DNA of 64,000 nucleotides from contig NZ_PGSG01000041.1 in NCBI RefSeq assembly GCF_002843305.1, forward strand, positions 1-64,000. Reading direction: 5' to 3'. Source of the stretch: Streptomyces barkulensis. Lineage in GTDB: Bacteria; Actinomycetota; Actinomycetes; Streptomycetales; Streptomycetaceae. Numbering within the stretch: the first letter of the stretch is position 1; the number at the start of each line of letters is the position of its first letter. A program made the position numbers and the translations under genes. Under the pieces are notes generated by a model. It made no database searches and had not been told where the DNA came from. It was given only the letters and a program-made list of their open reading frames with translations. Shown in pieces: positions 7,554 to 17,500 of this stretch.

Positions 7554-10538
7554 ATGCCAGATGTGCTCCTGGAGATCCACACAGATGTCCTGAACGGCAT
7601 GGGTGCCAACCCCCGCCAGTTTCAGAGGCTCGCTGAGAGCATCGCCGACGAGGACTTCCCCGGCGCCGATCTCAGCGAGGAGACTCTCCGCGTACGCCTC
7701 ACCGATGAGGCACCCCGAGGCGGGCCGCTTGTCGCGCTCTGGGCCCGGGCCCTGACGGCCTGGGACTTCGCAAGCGAGCCACGATGGGCGCCAGGTACCG
7801 GGCCCCGTACAGACGAACGCCGTGCCGCGGTCTATGACCGTCTCCGTTTCGGTGACGATCTGCGCAAGGTTCTCGACACTGTGGTCCCTGTCGCCCACGC
7901 CGCAGGAGCCACCGTAATCGCGCGCGAACACGTCCCCTGGTACACCCCCGAGCGCGCCGCAGCCCGTTCTTTCTACTGGCGTGCATACGAGAACAAGCTC
8001 CGTGAGAAGGGGTGGTCCGAGGCAGCGGTCGCGAGCCTGGACGAGGCAAGCAAGGCGGTGGTCGAGCGGCTCGGCGACCCTGAGCAGAAGGCCGTGCGGC
8101 AGGCGAAGGGCTTGGTCGTCGGGTATGTGCAGTCCGGCAAGACCGCTAACTTCACCGGTGTCATAGCGAAGGCAGTCGATGCGGGCTACCGCCTGGTCAT
8201 CGTCCTCGGCGGCACGCTCAACCTGCTGCGTGCCCAGACACAGCGCCGACTCGACATGGAACTGATCGGCCAGGAGAACATCCTGCGCGGAGCTGACCCC
8301 AGTGACATCGACTCGCTCGTCGGTATCGACTACGTGGGCGACGATGACGACTGGCCGAAGTTCGTACAGCACGGCGGACGCCCCTCAGCACAGCGTGCCT
8401 TTGACATCGAGCGCCTGACGACGCGCGACAAGGACTACAGGAGCCTTGCCCAGGGGATCCGGGCTCTGGAGTTCGAGAAGCGGGAGCCGGCACTGCCGCT
8501 GTACGACCCGGCCAACCTGCACCACGCGGCGGCCCGGGTGATGGTCGTCAAGAAGAACAAGAGCGTCCTGACGAAGCTGGTCAAGGATCTCAAGCAGGTT
8601 CACGGCATCCTCGGTGAGCTTCCTGCGCTGATCATCGACGACGAGTCCGACCAGGCTTCGGTCAACACCTCTGACCCCAAGAAGTGGTCCCAGGGCTCCA
8701 CCGAGCGCACAGCTATCAACAGCCTGATCTCACAGCTTCTGGGACTGCTGCCGCGCGCCCAGTACATCGGCTACACGGCCACGCCGTTCGCGAACGTCTT
8801 CGTTGACCCAGGCGATGCCCAGGACATCTTCCCCAGCGACTTCCTCATCTCCCTGCCCCGTCCTGAGGGTTACATGGGCGTCCAGGACTTCCACGACCTC
8901 GACTCCTCGCTGCCCCCCTCTGAACGGACGGTCGCGAACTCCCAGGAGAAGGCACATGTGCGGGGCGTCTACGGTGGCGTCGATAACCGCCTTCAGGAGG
9001 CCATGGACAGCTTTGTCCTCACTGGTGCGCTGAAACTCTTCCGTGCCGACCACGGTGTGGCCGCCGGGCCGTTCCGTCACCACACCATGCTCGTTCACGA
9101 GTCCGTGCGTGTGGACGACCATGCCGATCTCGCTCTGCGCATCAACACGATGTGGCACCAGGCCGGCTACATGTCCACGGAAGGCCACGCCCGTCTCGCC
9201 AAACTGTGGAAGGACGACTTCGCCCCAGTCTCCGCTGCTCAGGCGGCCGACCTTCCTTGTCCGGAGTCGTACGACGAACTCCGGCCGTACGTCAGCGAGG
9301 CGAGGAAGCGCATCGGTTCGGGCGGCAATGCGGTCGTGATCGTCAACGGCAACTCGGACCGCTACTTCGAACAGCTCAACCTCGACTTCGACCGCACCCC
9401 GAACGTCTGGAAGATCCTCGTAGGCGGCACCAAGCTGTCCCGTGGCTTCACCATCGAGGGCCTGACCATCACCTACTACCGCCGCACGACCCGCCAGGCG
9501 GACACGCTCATGCAGATGGGCCGCTGGTTCGGGTTCCGTCCCGGCTACCGCGATCTCGTACGCCTCTACATAGGCCGTGAGGAAGCTCTGACCAAGACCT
9601 CGACTGCCGATCTCTATGAGGCCTTCGAAGCGATCTGCCGGGACGAGGAGCTGTTCCGCCAGCAGCTCACCCGGTACGCCGAACTCGTTGACGGCAAACC
9701 ACAGGTCACCCCGGCACAGGTCCCGCCACTGGTCGCTCAGCACCTGTCATGGATCAAGCCATCGGCCCGCAACAAGATGTTCAACGCCGAGCTCGTCGAG
9801 GTCCGTTCGCCCGGCAGGCCGATCGAACCCGCGGCCTATCCGCAGGACTCGGCCGCTCTCCGGCGCAACACCGAGCGGTGGGGCCCTCTGCTCAGCAGCT
9901 TCCCCTATGAGCCGGTCACCTTCACGAACCCACCGAACGGGGACACCGGTCTGAGCCGTACCTTCTCCGCCCTCACCACACGTGTCAGCCACTCGGAGCT
10001 GCTCGCTGTACTCAGTGCGCTTGAGTGGGAGCGCGAGGGTATCTTCCAGCCGCACCTGCGGTATCTGGTTCAGCTTGATGGCCGTCTGGCCACGGTCGAT
10101 GACTGGCTGCTGATCTCTCCGCAGCTCGCCCAGGGAAGCCGGGTCGAGGCGTCCGTGATGGACTCTGTTCCTCTCTCGCTTGTACGCCGCAGCAGGCAGA
10201 CCGGAAAGCCGTCCTTCGGCCGTATCGCGAGCGTGGAACACCAGCTTGCGGCTCAGCGGCTCATTGACGCGGCTGCCGCCTCCCCGTCCGCTCCTGCCGG
10301 GGGCCCGTCGGTAGGCCCCAACACCGGTGTCGCACTGCTCTACCCGGTCGCTGAGGGCAAGAGCGATACTGACGTCAAGGCCGTTGTTTCACGTGGCAAG
10401 GCTGACCCCGCGAAGGTGGTGATGGCGTTCACCCTGATCCCGCCGAAGACGGCGATCGACTCCTCCCGCCGCCTCGTCCGCTTCCAGGCCAAGGATTCCC
10501 GGCACGATGACGCGATCGTTCCGGTGACCGGTCTTTGA
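7554..10538 (+). CDS. Z1-domain superfamily-2 helicase-like protein
   Basis: A 994-aa protein with a Walker A motif GYVQSGKT (190-197), a Walker B motif DDES (362-365), and the Z1 domain in the C-terminal half. The Z1 region includes LVGGTKLSRGFTIEGLT (about 622-638) and a motif-VI-like QMGRWFGFR (654-662) with R657 as candidate arginine finger. Z1 proteins are linked to GHKL ATPases and DNA methyltransferases in prokaryotic defence operons, and a MutL/Z1-containing system ('Mza') has been reported as anti-phage. The ATG has AAGGAG upstream and follows the ATPase gene by 30 bp, so the two are surely cotranscribed. No nuclease domain is visible in the protein itself; the endonuclease at 941-1735 could supply it. 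Confidence 0.9.
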   Translation: MPDVLLEIHTDVLNGMGANPRQFQRLAESIADEDFPGADLSEETLRVRLTDEAPRGGPLVALWARALTAWDFASEPRWAPGTGPRTDERRAAVYDRLRFGDDLRKVLDTVVPVAHAAGATVIAREHVPWYTPERAAARSFYWRAYENKLREKGWSEAAVASLDEASKAVVERLGDPEQKAVRQAKGLVVGYVQSGKTANFTGVIAKAVDAGYRLVIVLGGTLNLLRAQTQRRLDMELIGQENILRGADPSDIDSLVGIDYVGDDDDWPKFVQHGGRPSAQRAFDIERLTTRDKDYRSLAQGIRALEFEKREPALPLYDPANLHHAAARVMVVKKNKSVLTKLVKDLKQVHGILGELPALIIDDESDQASVNTSDPKKWSQGSTERTAINSLISQLLGLLPRAQYIGYTATPFANVFVDPGDAQDIFPSDFLISLPRPEGYMGVQDFHDLDSSLPPSERTVANSQEKAHVRGVYGGVDNRLQEAMDSFVLTGALKLFRADHGVAAGPFRHHTMLVHESVRVDDHADLALRINTMWHQAGYMSTEGHARLAKLWKDDFAPVSAAQAADLPCPESYDELRPYVSEARKRIGSGGNAVVIVNGNSDRYFEQLNLDFDRTPNVWKILVGGTKLSRGFTIEGLTITYYRRTTRQADTLMQMGRWFGFRPGYRDLVRLYIGREEALTKTSTADLYEAFEAICRDEELFRQQLTRYAELVDGKPQVTPAQVPPLVAQHLSWIKPSARNKMFNAELVEVRSPGRPIEPAAYPQDSAALRRNTERWGPLLSSFPYEPVTFTNPPNGDTGLSRTFSALTTRVSHSELLAVLSALEWEREGIFQPHLRYLVQLDGRLATVDDWLLISPQLAQGSRVEASVMDSVPLSLVRRSRQTGKPSFGRIASVEHQLAAQRLIDAAAASPSAPAGGPSVGPNTGVALLYPVAEGKSDTDVKAVVSRGKADPAKVVMAFTLIPPKTAIDSSRRLVRFQAKDSRHDDAIVPVTGL

Positions 10539-10597
10539 CCGGGCAGGCCCTGAGCCATCTCGACCGTCCCCGTCGGCAAGCTACTCAAGGAACTGCG

Positions 10598-10834
10598 ATG
10601 CCCTCTTCTCACTCAAGTCGCTTTGAGGACCCCGTACGCACCCACTGGTTCAAGTCCAGCCACAGCGGCGGGCAGGGACTGGAGTGCGTCGAGATCGCGT
10701 TCCTCACCGACCACACCGCCGTGCGGGACAGCAAGGGGGCGGGCGGGCCCGTGCTGAGGTTTCCGGCGGGGGCGTGGGAAACGTTCCTGGTGGGTGTGAA
10801 GGCTCACGACGGGCGCGGGCGCGGACTCTGCTAG
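10598..10834 (+). CDS. DUF397 protein, copy 2
   Basis: A 78-aa DUF397 protein with HWFKSSHSGGQGLECVEIAF and TAVRDSKGAGGPVLRF. It is clearly related to the copy at 5629 but divergent. It lies 59 bp after the Z1 gene and has no XRE partner of its own. The ATG at 10598 (MPSSHSSRF) is the natural family start; the frame is open further upstream, overlapping the Z1 stop. Only 9 bp separate it from the glutathione peroxidase gene, so readthrough into that gene is likely. With copy 1 it brackets the ATPase/Z1 pair. Confidence 0.85.
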   Translation: MPSSHSSRFEDPVRTHWFKSSHSGGQGLECVEIAFLTDHTAVRDSKGAGGPVLRFPAGAWETFLVGVKAHDGRGRGLC

Positions 10835-10843
10835 ACAGGGCGT

Positions 10844-11332
10844 ATGAGCCTCTACGACATCCCCCTTCGCACCCTGACCGGCGAGCCCACCACCCTCGGC
10901 GAGCACCGGGGCAAGGTGCTGCTGGTCGTCAACGTCGCGTCCAAGTGCGGGCTGACCCCGCAGTACGAGGGTCTGGAGCGGCTGCAGAAGAAGTACGCCG
11001 ACCGCGGGTTCACCGTGGTCGGCGTGCCGTGCAACCAGTTCATGGGCCAGGAGCCCGGCACCGCCGAGGAGATCGGCACGTTCTGCTCGGCCACCTACGG
11101 CGTCACCTTCCCGATGCTGGAGAAGACCGACGTCAACGGGGGCGGCAGGCACCCGCTCTACGCCGAGCTGACGGAGCTGGCCGACGCCGATGGGCAGGCC
11201 GGGGACGTGCAGTGGAACTTCGAGAAGTTCCTCGTCGCGGCGGACGGCGCCCCCGTCGCCCGGTTCCGTCCCACCGTCGAGCCGGAGGCGGCGGAGGTCG
11301 TCGCCGCGATCGAGGAGCGGCTGCCCGCCTGA
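10844..11332 (+). CDS. Glutathione-peroxidase-family (thioredoxin-type) peroxidase
   Basis: A 162-aa cytoplasmic thiol peroxidase that reduces hydrogen or lipid peroxides. The peroxidatic Cys35 lies in NVASKCGLTPQY, Gln69 in NQFMGQEPG, and the Trp124-Asn125 pair in QWNFEKF. Cys81 is at the position of the resolving cysteine of non-selenium members, which use thioredoxin (or mycothiol systems in actinobacteria) rather than glutathione. The gene begins 9 bp after the DUF397 gene and its own ribosome site is weak, so coupling is plausible. It resembles ordinary chromosomal Streptomyces genes and probably marks the right border of the accessory block. Confidence 0.9.
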   Translation: MSLYDIPLRTLTGEPTTLGEHRGKVLLVVNVASKCGLTPQYEGLERLQKKYADRGFTVVGVPCNQFMGQEPGTAEEIGTFCSATYGVTFPMLEKTDVNGGGRHPLYAELTELADADGQAGDVQWNFEKFLVAADGAPVARFRPTVEPEAAEVVAAIEERLPA

Positions 11333-11350
11333 TCCGGTGACTGGTCACGT

Positions 11351-11382
11351 CCGGCCGTGAACGGGCGGCCGTTCACGGCCGG
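11351..11382. terminator. Bidirectional hairpin between convergent genes
   Basis: A perfect 14-bp stem (ccggccgtgaacgg and its complement) has a 4-nt loop. It follows the peroxidase gene and overlaps the stop codon of the convergent membrane-protein gene. Confidence 0.65.
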
Positions 11383-12131
11383 TGGCCGGTCCGCGCGGGC
11401 CGGAACCGGCGGCCACCGGGCCGGCCGCCGGTTCCGGGGCGCGCGGGGTTCACCGGGTTCGCCCGGCTCCCCGGGTTCAGGCGCGGCATGCGCGCGCTCC
11501 CCCAGGTGCCCAGCGCCACATGCGCCAGTGCCGTCCCCACCAGGAAACCGCCGTACGAGGGGGTGTCCTCGTCCGTGGCGGGATCGGCCGCGCCCTCGGG
11601 GTCGTGGAGTACGCGCAGGACGTCGCCCTTCTCCACGTAACCGTCGCAGCCGTCGCCCTGCGTCAGGTCCGGTGAGATCTCCCGGCCGGCCGGGTCGCGC
11701 AGGACGCACCGGTCGGTCTTCCCCTCCTTCTTCTCCACGACCACGGCCTGAGTCCACCGCCCCCGCTCCCGCAGGCCGTCGGCGTGCCCGGCCTGTCCGG
11801 CGGTGACGCCCAGCACGACCCCGGTGAGGACGGGGAAGGCGAGCTGCCACGCCAGTCTGCGCCGGTCCCACGGGACGGGGCGCAGTTCGAGTACGGGTAT
11901 CAGCAGGGCCGCCAGCGGGATCAGGAGGCAGGCGGTCAGGGTGGCCGGGCCCCGCAGCCACCAGCTCAGCGGCGCGGCCGGGGCGAGGTAGGCCAGGGCC
12001 ACCGCGGCGGTGGCGCACGCCGTGTGGAACGTGAACCACCACAGCGTCCTGATGAACCGCGAGGAGGGGCCCGTCTCCGTGGCCCCGTCCGCCCTGTCGG
12101 TCCCGCCCGTGCCGTCCGTCCTCGTCCCCAT
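11373..12131 (-). CDS. Putative integral membrane protein
   Basis: A 252-aa protein of unknown function. After a hydrophilic N terminus rich in Thr, Asp and Gly, hydrophobic segments appear around residues 30-52, 60-82 and 95-112. A soluble stretch follows with a Cys pair (DRCVLRDP, GDGCDGYVEKGDVLRV) that may lie outside the membrane, then a further hydrophobic segment near FLVGTALAHVALG and a basic, Pro/Gly/Arg-rich tail. I do not recognise the family. It is convergent with the peroxidase gene. Confidence 0.6.
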   Translation of the reverse strand: MGTRTDGTGGTDRADGATETGPSSRFIRTLWWFTFHTACATAAVALAYLAPAAPLSWWLRGPATLTACLLIPLAALLIPVLELRPVPWDRRRLAWQLAFPVLTGVVLGVTAGQAGHADGLRERGRWTQAVVVEKKEGKTDRCVLRDPAGREISPDLTQGDGCDGYVEKGDVLRVLHDPEGAADPATDEDTPSYGGFLVGTALAHVALGTWGSARMPRLNPGSRANPVNPARPGTGGRPGGRRFRPARTGHRP

Positions 12132-12355
12132 CGCCGGTCCCGCCTCCCCGCCGCGTCTGTCGGGGGCGAGGCTAGCCGGATGCCCGGACGGTCAGCGCAG
12201 CGGACGGAAGGCTGCCGCACCACTCCCGGTGAACGGACGGGAAGACGTACGAGGGGTACGCGGGTGGGGAAAGGACCGGCGGCCCTGGTGTCGGGGGGTG
12301 TCACCAGGGCCGCCGGGGTGTGCGGGACCGGGGCTCGAAAGGCCCGGTCGGGGCG

Positions 12356-12400
12356 GGACGGACCGCTACCGGACGGACCGCTACCGGGCGGACCGCTGCC
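12356..12400. repeat. 15-bp tandem repeat in intergenic DNA
   Basis: Three units of ggacggaccgctacc (third with two changes) are followed by degenerate ggaccgga units up to about 12437. They lie in the 313-bp gap (12132-12444) between the membrane protein start and the M23 stop. I see no gene in that gap; the repeat may form the 3' end structure of the M23 transcript. Confidence 0.7.
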
Positions 12401-12444
12401 GGAAGGGCCGGACGGACCGGACGGACCGGAAGGGCCGGCCGTCG

Positions 12445-13503
12445 TCAGATGGACTGGCCCTTGCTCCGCAGCCAGGCCAGCGGGTCGATCGGGTCGCCAC
12501 CGCCGGGACGGACCTCCATGTGGAGGTGCGCGCCGGTGGAGTTGCCGGTGGAGCCGACGCGGCCGATGACGTCGCCGGTGGTCACCTTGCCGGTGGTGAC
12601 GGTCATGGAGGACAGGTGGGCGTACCAGATCTCGGTGCCGTCGTCGAGGCGGAGAATGATGCGGTAGCCGTAGGAGCCCGCCCAGCCGGCCTCGACGATC
12701 TCGCCGCTGTGCACCGCCTTGACCGGGGTGCCGGTGGGGGCGGCGAAGTCCAGGCCGGTGTGGTTGTTGGCCCACATCGAACCGGACTGGCCGTAGGTGG
12801 AGGTGATCTGGTACGAGGTGAGGGGGAGGGTGTAGCTGGCCGCGAGCTTGGCCAGGCGCTCGGCCTCGGCCTTGCGCGCCGCCTCCTCGGCGGCCTTGCG
12901 CTTGCGCTCGGCCTCCTCCTCGGCCGCCTGGTCGGCGGCTTCCTCGGCCGCCTTGTCCGCGGCCTGGTCGGCGGCCTCCTCCAGGGCCGCCTGGGCGGCG
13001 CCGGTCTGCTGCTGGTCGGCCTGCTGGAGGATGCGCGCCCGCAGTGCCTCGCCCGCGTCCGCCGTCACGACGGTCGTGGTGGCGTCGGAGGTGTCCAGGC
13101 CGGCCTGGGTGGCGGTGCCGCCGAAGGGGCTGGTGGTCTCCGCCTGAGGGGCGGAGTCGCCGCCGTCGCCGCCGTCGGAGACGAGGCCGCCGACGACGGG
13201 GATGCCCTCGGCCACGGCGCCGAGGTCCACGTCCGGCATGGAGATGGCGACCGGCGACTTGTCCTTGGCGGTGGCTATGCCGCCCGCGCCGACCGCGGCG
13301 ATCATGCCGACGCCGAGGACCGCTCCGCTGCGGGCCATGCCGTTGCGCTGCTTGGCGACGCGGTGCCGGCCGCGGACCGGGCGGACGGAGTCCTCGGTCG
13401 GGTTCCACACCGGCTGGTCGCCGTCGCCCTCCGGGCCGAACGGGGCGAAAGCGGCGGTGTGCGGGTCGTGCGAGACCTCGGGGGCCGGGGTGCTGGACGC
13501 CAC
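12445..13503 (-). CDS. M23-family peptidoglycan endopeptidase
   Basis: A secreted or membrane-anchored zinc metallopeptidase that cleaves peptidoglycan cross-links. From the GTG at 13503 the protein has 352 residues. A positively charged N-terminal region is followed by a single hydrophobic segment near residues 70-90 (AVLGVGMIAAVGAGGIA). An Ala/Glu-rich coiled coil (about 155-230) comes next, then the M23 (LytM) domain with H248 and D252 in HTGLDF and H326/H328 in HLHME. AAGGAGAG precedes the GTG. The frame is open to 13692, but that extension is the riboswitch and not protein. Control by c-di-AMP fits cell-wall hydrolases of Streptomyces spore germination and growth. Confidence 0.92.
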   Translation of the reverse strand: MASSTPAPEVSHDPHTAAFAPFGPEGDGDQPVWNPTEDSVRPVRGRHRVAKQRNGMARSGAVLGVGMIAAVGAGGIATAKDKSPVAISMPDVDLGAVAEGIPVVGGLVSDGGDGGDSAPQAETTSPFGGTATQAGLDTSDATTTVVTADAGEALRARILQQADQQQTGAAQAALEEAADQAADKAAEEAADQAAEEEAERKRKAAEEAARKAEAERLAKLAASYTLPLTSYQITSTYGQSGSMWANNHTGLDFAAPTGTPVKAVHSGEIVEAGWAGSYGYRIILRLDDGTEIWYAHLSSMTVTTGKVTTGDVIGRVGSTGNSTGAHLHMEVRPGGGDPIDPLAWLRSKGQSI

Positions 13504-13530
13504 GGGGGCGCTCTCCTTTCCTTCCTTCTC

Positions 13531-13690
13531 GCCTACCGGGTTAGCTGACGGGTTCGGAGCAGGAAGGTCTCCTACGGATCCATACGGGCATGCCGTATGA
13601 CTCCGATTCACCCCAATTGGTGGTTCCCCGGTTCCCTGGACGCGTCCTCGCTGTTGACGGGGCCGCGCTTGCGGGATTCGGCGACGGCGC
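13531..13690 (-). promoter_or_regulatory. c-di-AMP riboswitch (ydaO/yuaA class)
   Basis: On the minus strand, 28 nt before the M23 start, the leader has the conserved blocks of the class in order. These are gccgaatcccg, ggggaacc, ttggggtgaatc, gtaggagacc, then ccgaacccgtcagctaaccc and ggtaggcg just before the ribosome site. In Streptomyces this class is known upstream of rpf and M23 hydrolase genes, where ligand binding lowers expression. Ends are approximate. The remaining about 230 bp up to 13919 hold the promoter region and no gene. Confidence 0.9.
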
Positions 13691-13919
13691 ACGGTGCCGC
13701 CCTCTTCGGCGACAGTGACGACCGCGCTGCGTTATCGAACGTTAATAGAGGTGCGCTCCGGTTTCCAAGTCCCCTCTTTGAACATGGGGCTTTCTTGACG
13801 GAGAACTATCGGGGCATCAGCGGGCCAATTCGGGCGATTCGACCGCCGAATCGGCGCATGAGACGCAGGCCACACCATCTGACGTTGCCTCAGTTGTTAT
13901 GCGGAGGGGTGCGCGGCGG

Positions 13920-15173
13920 CTACGGACGGTCACCGGCGGCCGGGGGCTCCGGAAGCTCCGGAGACTCCGGGTCGCGCATGACCGCCAGCAGCGCCATGTC
14001 GTCGCCCTGGTGCCCGCCGGTGTGCGCGCCGACGTCCGCGAGGAGGTGGTCGAGCAGGGCCGCAGGCCCGGTGAAACGCCGGCCGCGCAGCCCCTCCGCC
14101 AGGTCGTAGAAGACGTCCGCCGCGTTCCGCGCCTCCGTCAGGCCGTCGGTGTGGAGCAGCAGCAGGGAGCCGGGCGGGAAGGGCACCGGTTCCGTCCGCC
14201 CGCTCCCGGGCCCGCCCGCCAGGTCCCCCAGTCCCAGCGGCAGCGCGTACGCCTCCGAGCCCGGCCCGGAACCCGGCTCGGTGTCCGGCCCGGAACCCGG
14301 CTCGGTGTCCGGCTCGGTGTCCGGCTCGGTGTCCGGCTCCAGCAGCCGTACGTCCCCCTGTTCGGTCAGCAGTACCGGCGGCGGATGGCCCCGGTTGACG
14401 ATCCGCAGACTCCCCGGGGCATCGGCCGGGACCTCGGCGAACACGGCCGTGGCGAACTCCTCCGACCGGCCCGGCCTCGTCTCGCGCTGCCCGGCCTCCC
14501 GGAGCAGGGCGTGCTCGACGCGGTCCGCGACCGCCCCCAGGTCCTCCTCGGCCTCGGCCGCCTCCCGGAAGGCGCCGAGGATGACGGCGACCGTGCCGAC
14601 GGCCTCCGTCCCCTTGCCGCGCACGTCGGCCACCAGCAGCCGCAGCCCGTACAGGGTGCGCTGCACGCCGTACAGGTCGCCGCCGATCCGGGCGTGCGTC
14701 TGCGCGGCCTCGTAGCGGACCGCGATTCTCAGGTCGCCGACCCGGCCGGGCGGCACGGGCAGCACGGCGAGCTGGACGGCCTCGGCGACCTGATGGGCCG
14801 AGGCCGCGCTGACCTCGCTGTGGTGCAGGACCCGGCTGAGGACGAGCGCCAGCACTCCGACGGTGGCGTTGGTGACCAGCCGCACCGTGCTCTCCGTCGG
14901 GTGCAGCCCGGCCCGCACCAGCAGGGCGACGACAGCGACCGTCGAGGCGGTCACCGTGACCGCCGTGCCGCCGAAGCTCCACAGGGCCGCGGCGATCAGG
15001 CACGCCGCGATGAACGGCGCGCTCAGGAACACGTCGGCGGGGGTCAGCAGATTGACCGCCAGCCCCAGCAGGACCAGCAGCAGGGGCAGCATCCACGGCG
15101 GGCGGCCGATGACGGGGATGGCGCGGACACGGGTCCTGCCGCCGTCCGTCTCCTGCCGCCCGTCTCCGTGCAC
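13920..15173 (-). CDS. Membrane-bound PP2C/SpoIIE-type serine phosphatase
   Basis: A 417-aa protein with two to four N-terminal membrane segments (from WMLPLLLVLLGLAVNLL to about residue 120) and a C-terminal PPM phosphatase domain. Domain marks are ARIGGDLYGV, LLVADVRGKG, LRIVNRGHPPP, LLLHTDGLTEAR and GHQGDDMALLAV, which carry the metal-binding aspartates. Such enzymes dephosphorylate anti-anti-sigma proteins in partner-switching pathways, so a target related to RsbV-like proteins is plausible. A repeat of Thr-Glu-Pro-Asp units (about residues 270-300) interrupts the domain in a loop. The GTG at 15173 has GGGAAGAG upstream. It is downstream of, and on the same strand as, the permease gene. 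Confidence 0.88.
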   Translation of the reverse strand: MHGDGRQETDGGRTRVRAIPVIGRPPWMLPLLLVLLGLAVNLLTPADVFLSAPFIAACLIAAALWSFGGTAVTVTASTVAVVALLVRAGLHPTESTVRLVTNATVGVLALVLSRVLHHSEVSAASAHQVAEAVQLAVLPVPPGRVGDLRIAVRYEAAQTHARIGGDLYGVQRTLYGLRLLVADVRGKGTEAVGTVAVILGAFREAAEAEEDLGAVADRVEHALLREAGQRETRPGRSEEFATAVFAEVPADAPGSLRIVNRGHPPPVLLTEQGDVRLLEPDTEPDTEPDTEPGSGPDTEPGSGPGSEAYALPLGLGDLAGGPGSGRTEPVPFPPGSLLLLHTDGLTEARNAADVFYDLAEGLRGRRFTGPAALLDHLLADVGAHTGGHQGDDMALLAVMRDPESPELPEPPAAGDRP

Positions 15174-15316
15174 CCTTCCAACTCTTCCCGACCCCCGGCG
15201 CCCCGGCGAGTCGATCAAGCGCCGGTCGGACCACACGGGCCCCGGACGAGGGAACGCGGGAACGCGGAGGACGGGAGGACGAGCGGGCGCGGGGGGACGA
15301 GCGGGCGCGGGGGCGC

Positions 15317-16618
<1,302 letters not shown>

Positions 16619-16833
16619 CCCCGTCCCCTCCTGTGGGTGTGCCCGTGCCGTCCGCGCCGGCGACCACCGGCCGCACCGGACGCTACCGCCACAGGGCCCG
16701 CCCCCGCTCCCGGGGCCGCCCGGCGGGCGGCCCCGGGAGGCGGCGGGGCGGCGGCGGGGCGGGGCGGGGCGGGGCGGGCGCACGACGGCGGCGCGGAACC
16801 CGTCCGCGCCGTGGAGCCGGGCCCCGCCCCCGC

Positions 16834-17271
16834 TCAGGCCAGGATCTTCTCCTTGGCCCGCTGGTACTCGTTCTCGGTGAGGTCCCCCTTCGCCTTGAGC
16901 TCGGAGAGCCTGGCCAACTGGTCGACGCCGGCGGCGCCCGCGGTGGCGCCGCCGGTGCCGGCGCCCGTACCCGCGGTCTCGCGGATGTAGGTGTCGAAGG
17001 CCTCCCTCTCCGTCCTGGCCCGCCTCGTCTCGCGCTCGCTCATGCCCTTGCCCCGGGCGACCAGGTAGACGAGGACGCCGAGGTAGGGGAGGGCGATCAC
17101 GAAGACGAGCCAGCCGGCCTTGCCCCAGCCGTTCAGCTCGTGGTCGCGGAAGACGTCGGTGATGACCTTGAACAGCAGGATCAGCCACACGACCCACAGG
17201 AAGAACCACAGGAAGGTGAGGAACGCCCCCAGCACCGGATAGTCGTAGGCCATGTACAGGTACCCGTCCAT
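16834..17271 (-). CDS. Membrane protein with PLDc_N and SHOCT domains
   Basis: A 145-aa protein with two N-terminal membrane segments in a PLDc_N-like arrangement (FLTFLWFFLWVVWLILLFKV, then WLVFVIALPYLGVLVYLV). A linker follows, then a C-terminal SHOCT motif (LARLSELKAKGDLTENEYQRAKEKIL), a short oligomerisation helix found at the end of many bacterial membrane proteins. Function is unknown. AGGTGGAG precedes the ATG at 17271; the ATG at 17253 is possible. Confidence 0.85.
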   Translation of the reverse strand: MDGYLYMAYDYPVLGAFLTFLWFFLWVVWLILLFKVITDVFRDHELNGWGKAGWLVFVIALPYLGVLVYLVARGKGMSERETRRARTEREAFDTYIRETAGTGAGTGGATAGAAGVDQLARLSELKAKGDLTENEYQRAKEKILA

Positions 17272-17500
17272 TGCTCCACCTCGCGGTCGGACGGTCGCTC
17301 CGCCCGGGCGCCCCGGTCCTCGGGCGCCGGGGCGGCACGGCTGTCGTGTTCGTCTGTTCGCCGCCGGGGCGCGCCCCTCCTCACGTCGCCGCCCGGCTGT
17401 TCCCACGGGGTCGGACGAGCGTTTTCACGCACTTTCGGCCCTTTTTCAGTATTGCGCTCCCCATCGGGCCCGCAACACGGCACCCGCCCGGCCGGTGGCC

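Noticed and set aside
6342..8372. 676-codon minus-strand frame opposite the ATPase and Z1 genes
   Set aside because: It spans the ends of two well-supported genes and shows no domain, so it is a shadow frame.
13504..13692. N-terminal extension of the M23 protein
   Set aside because: The DNA is a ydaO-class riboswitch, and a ribosome site supports the GTG at 13503.
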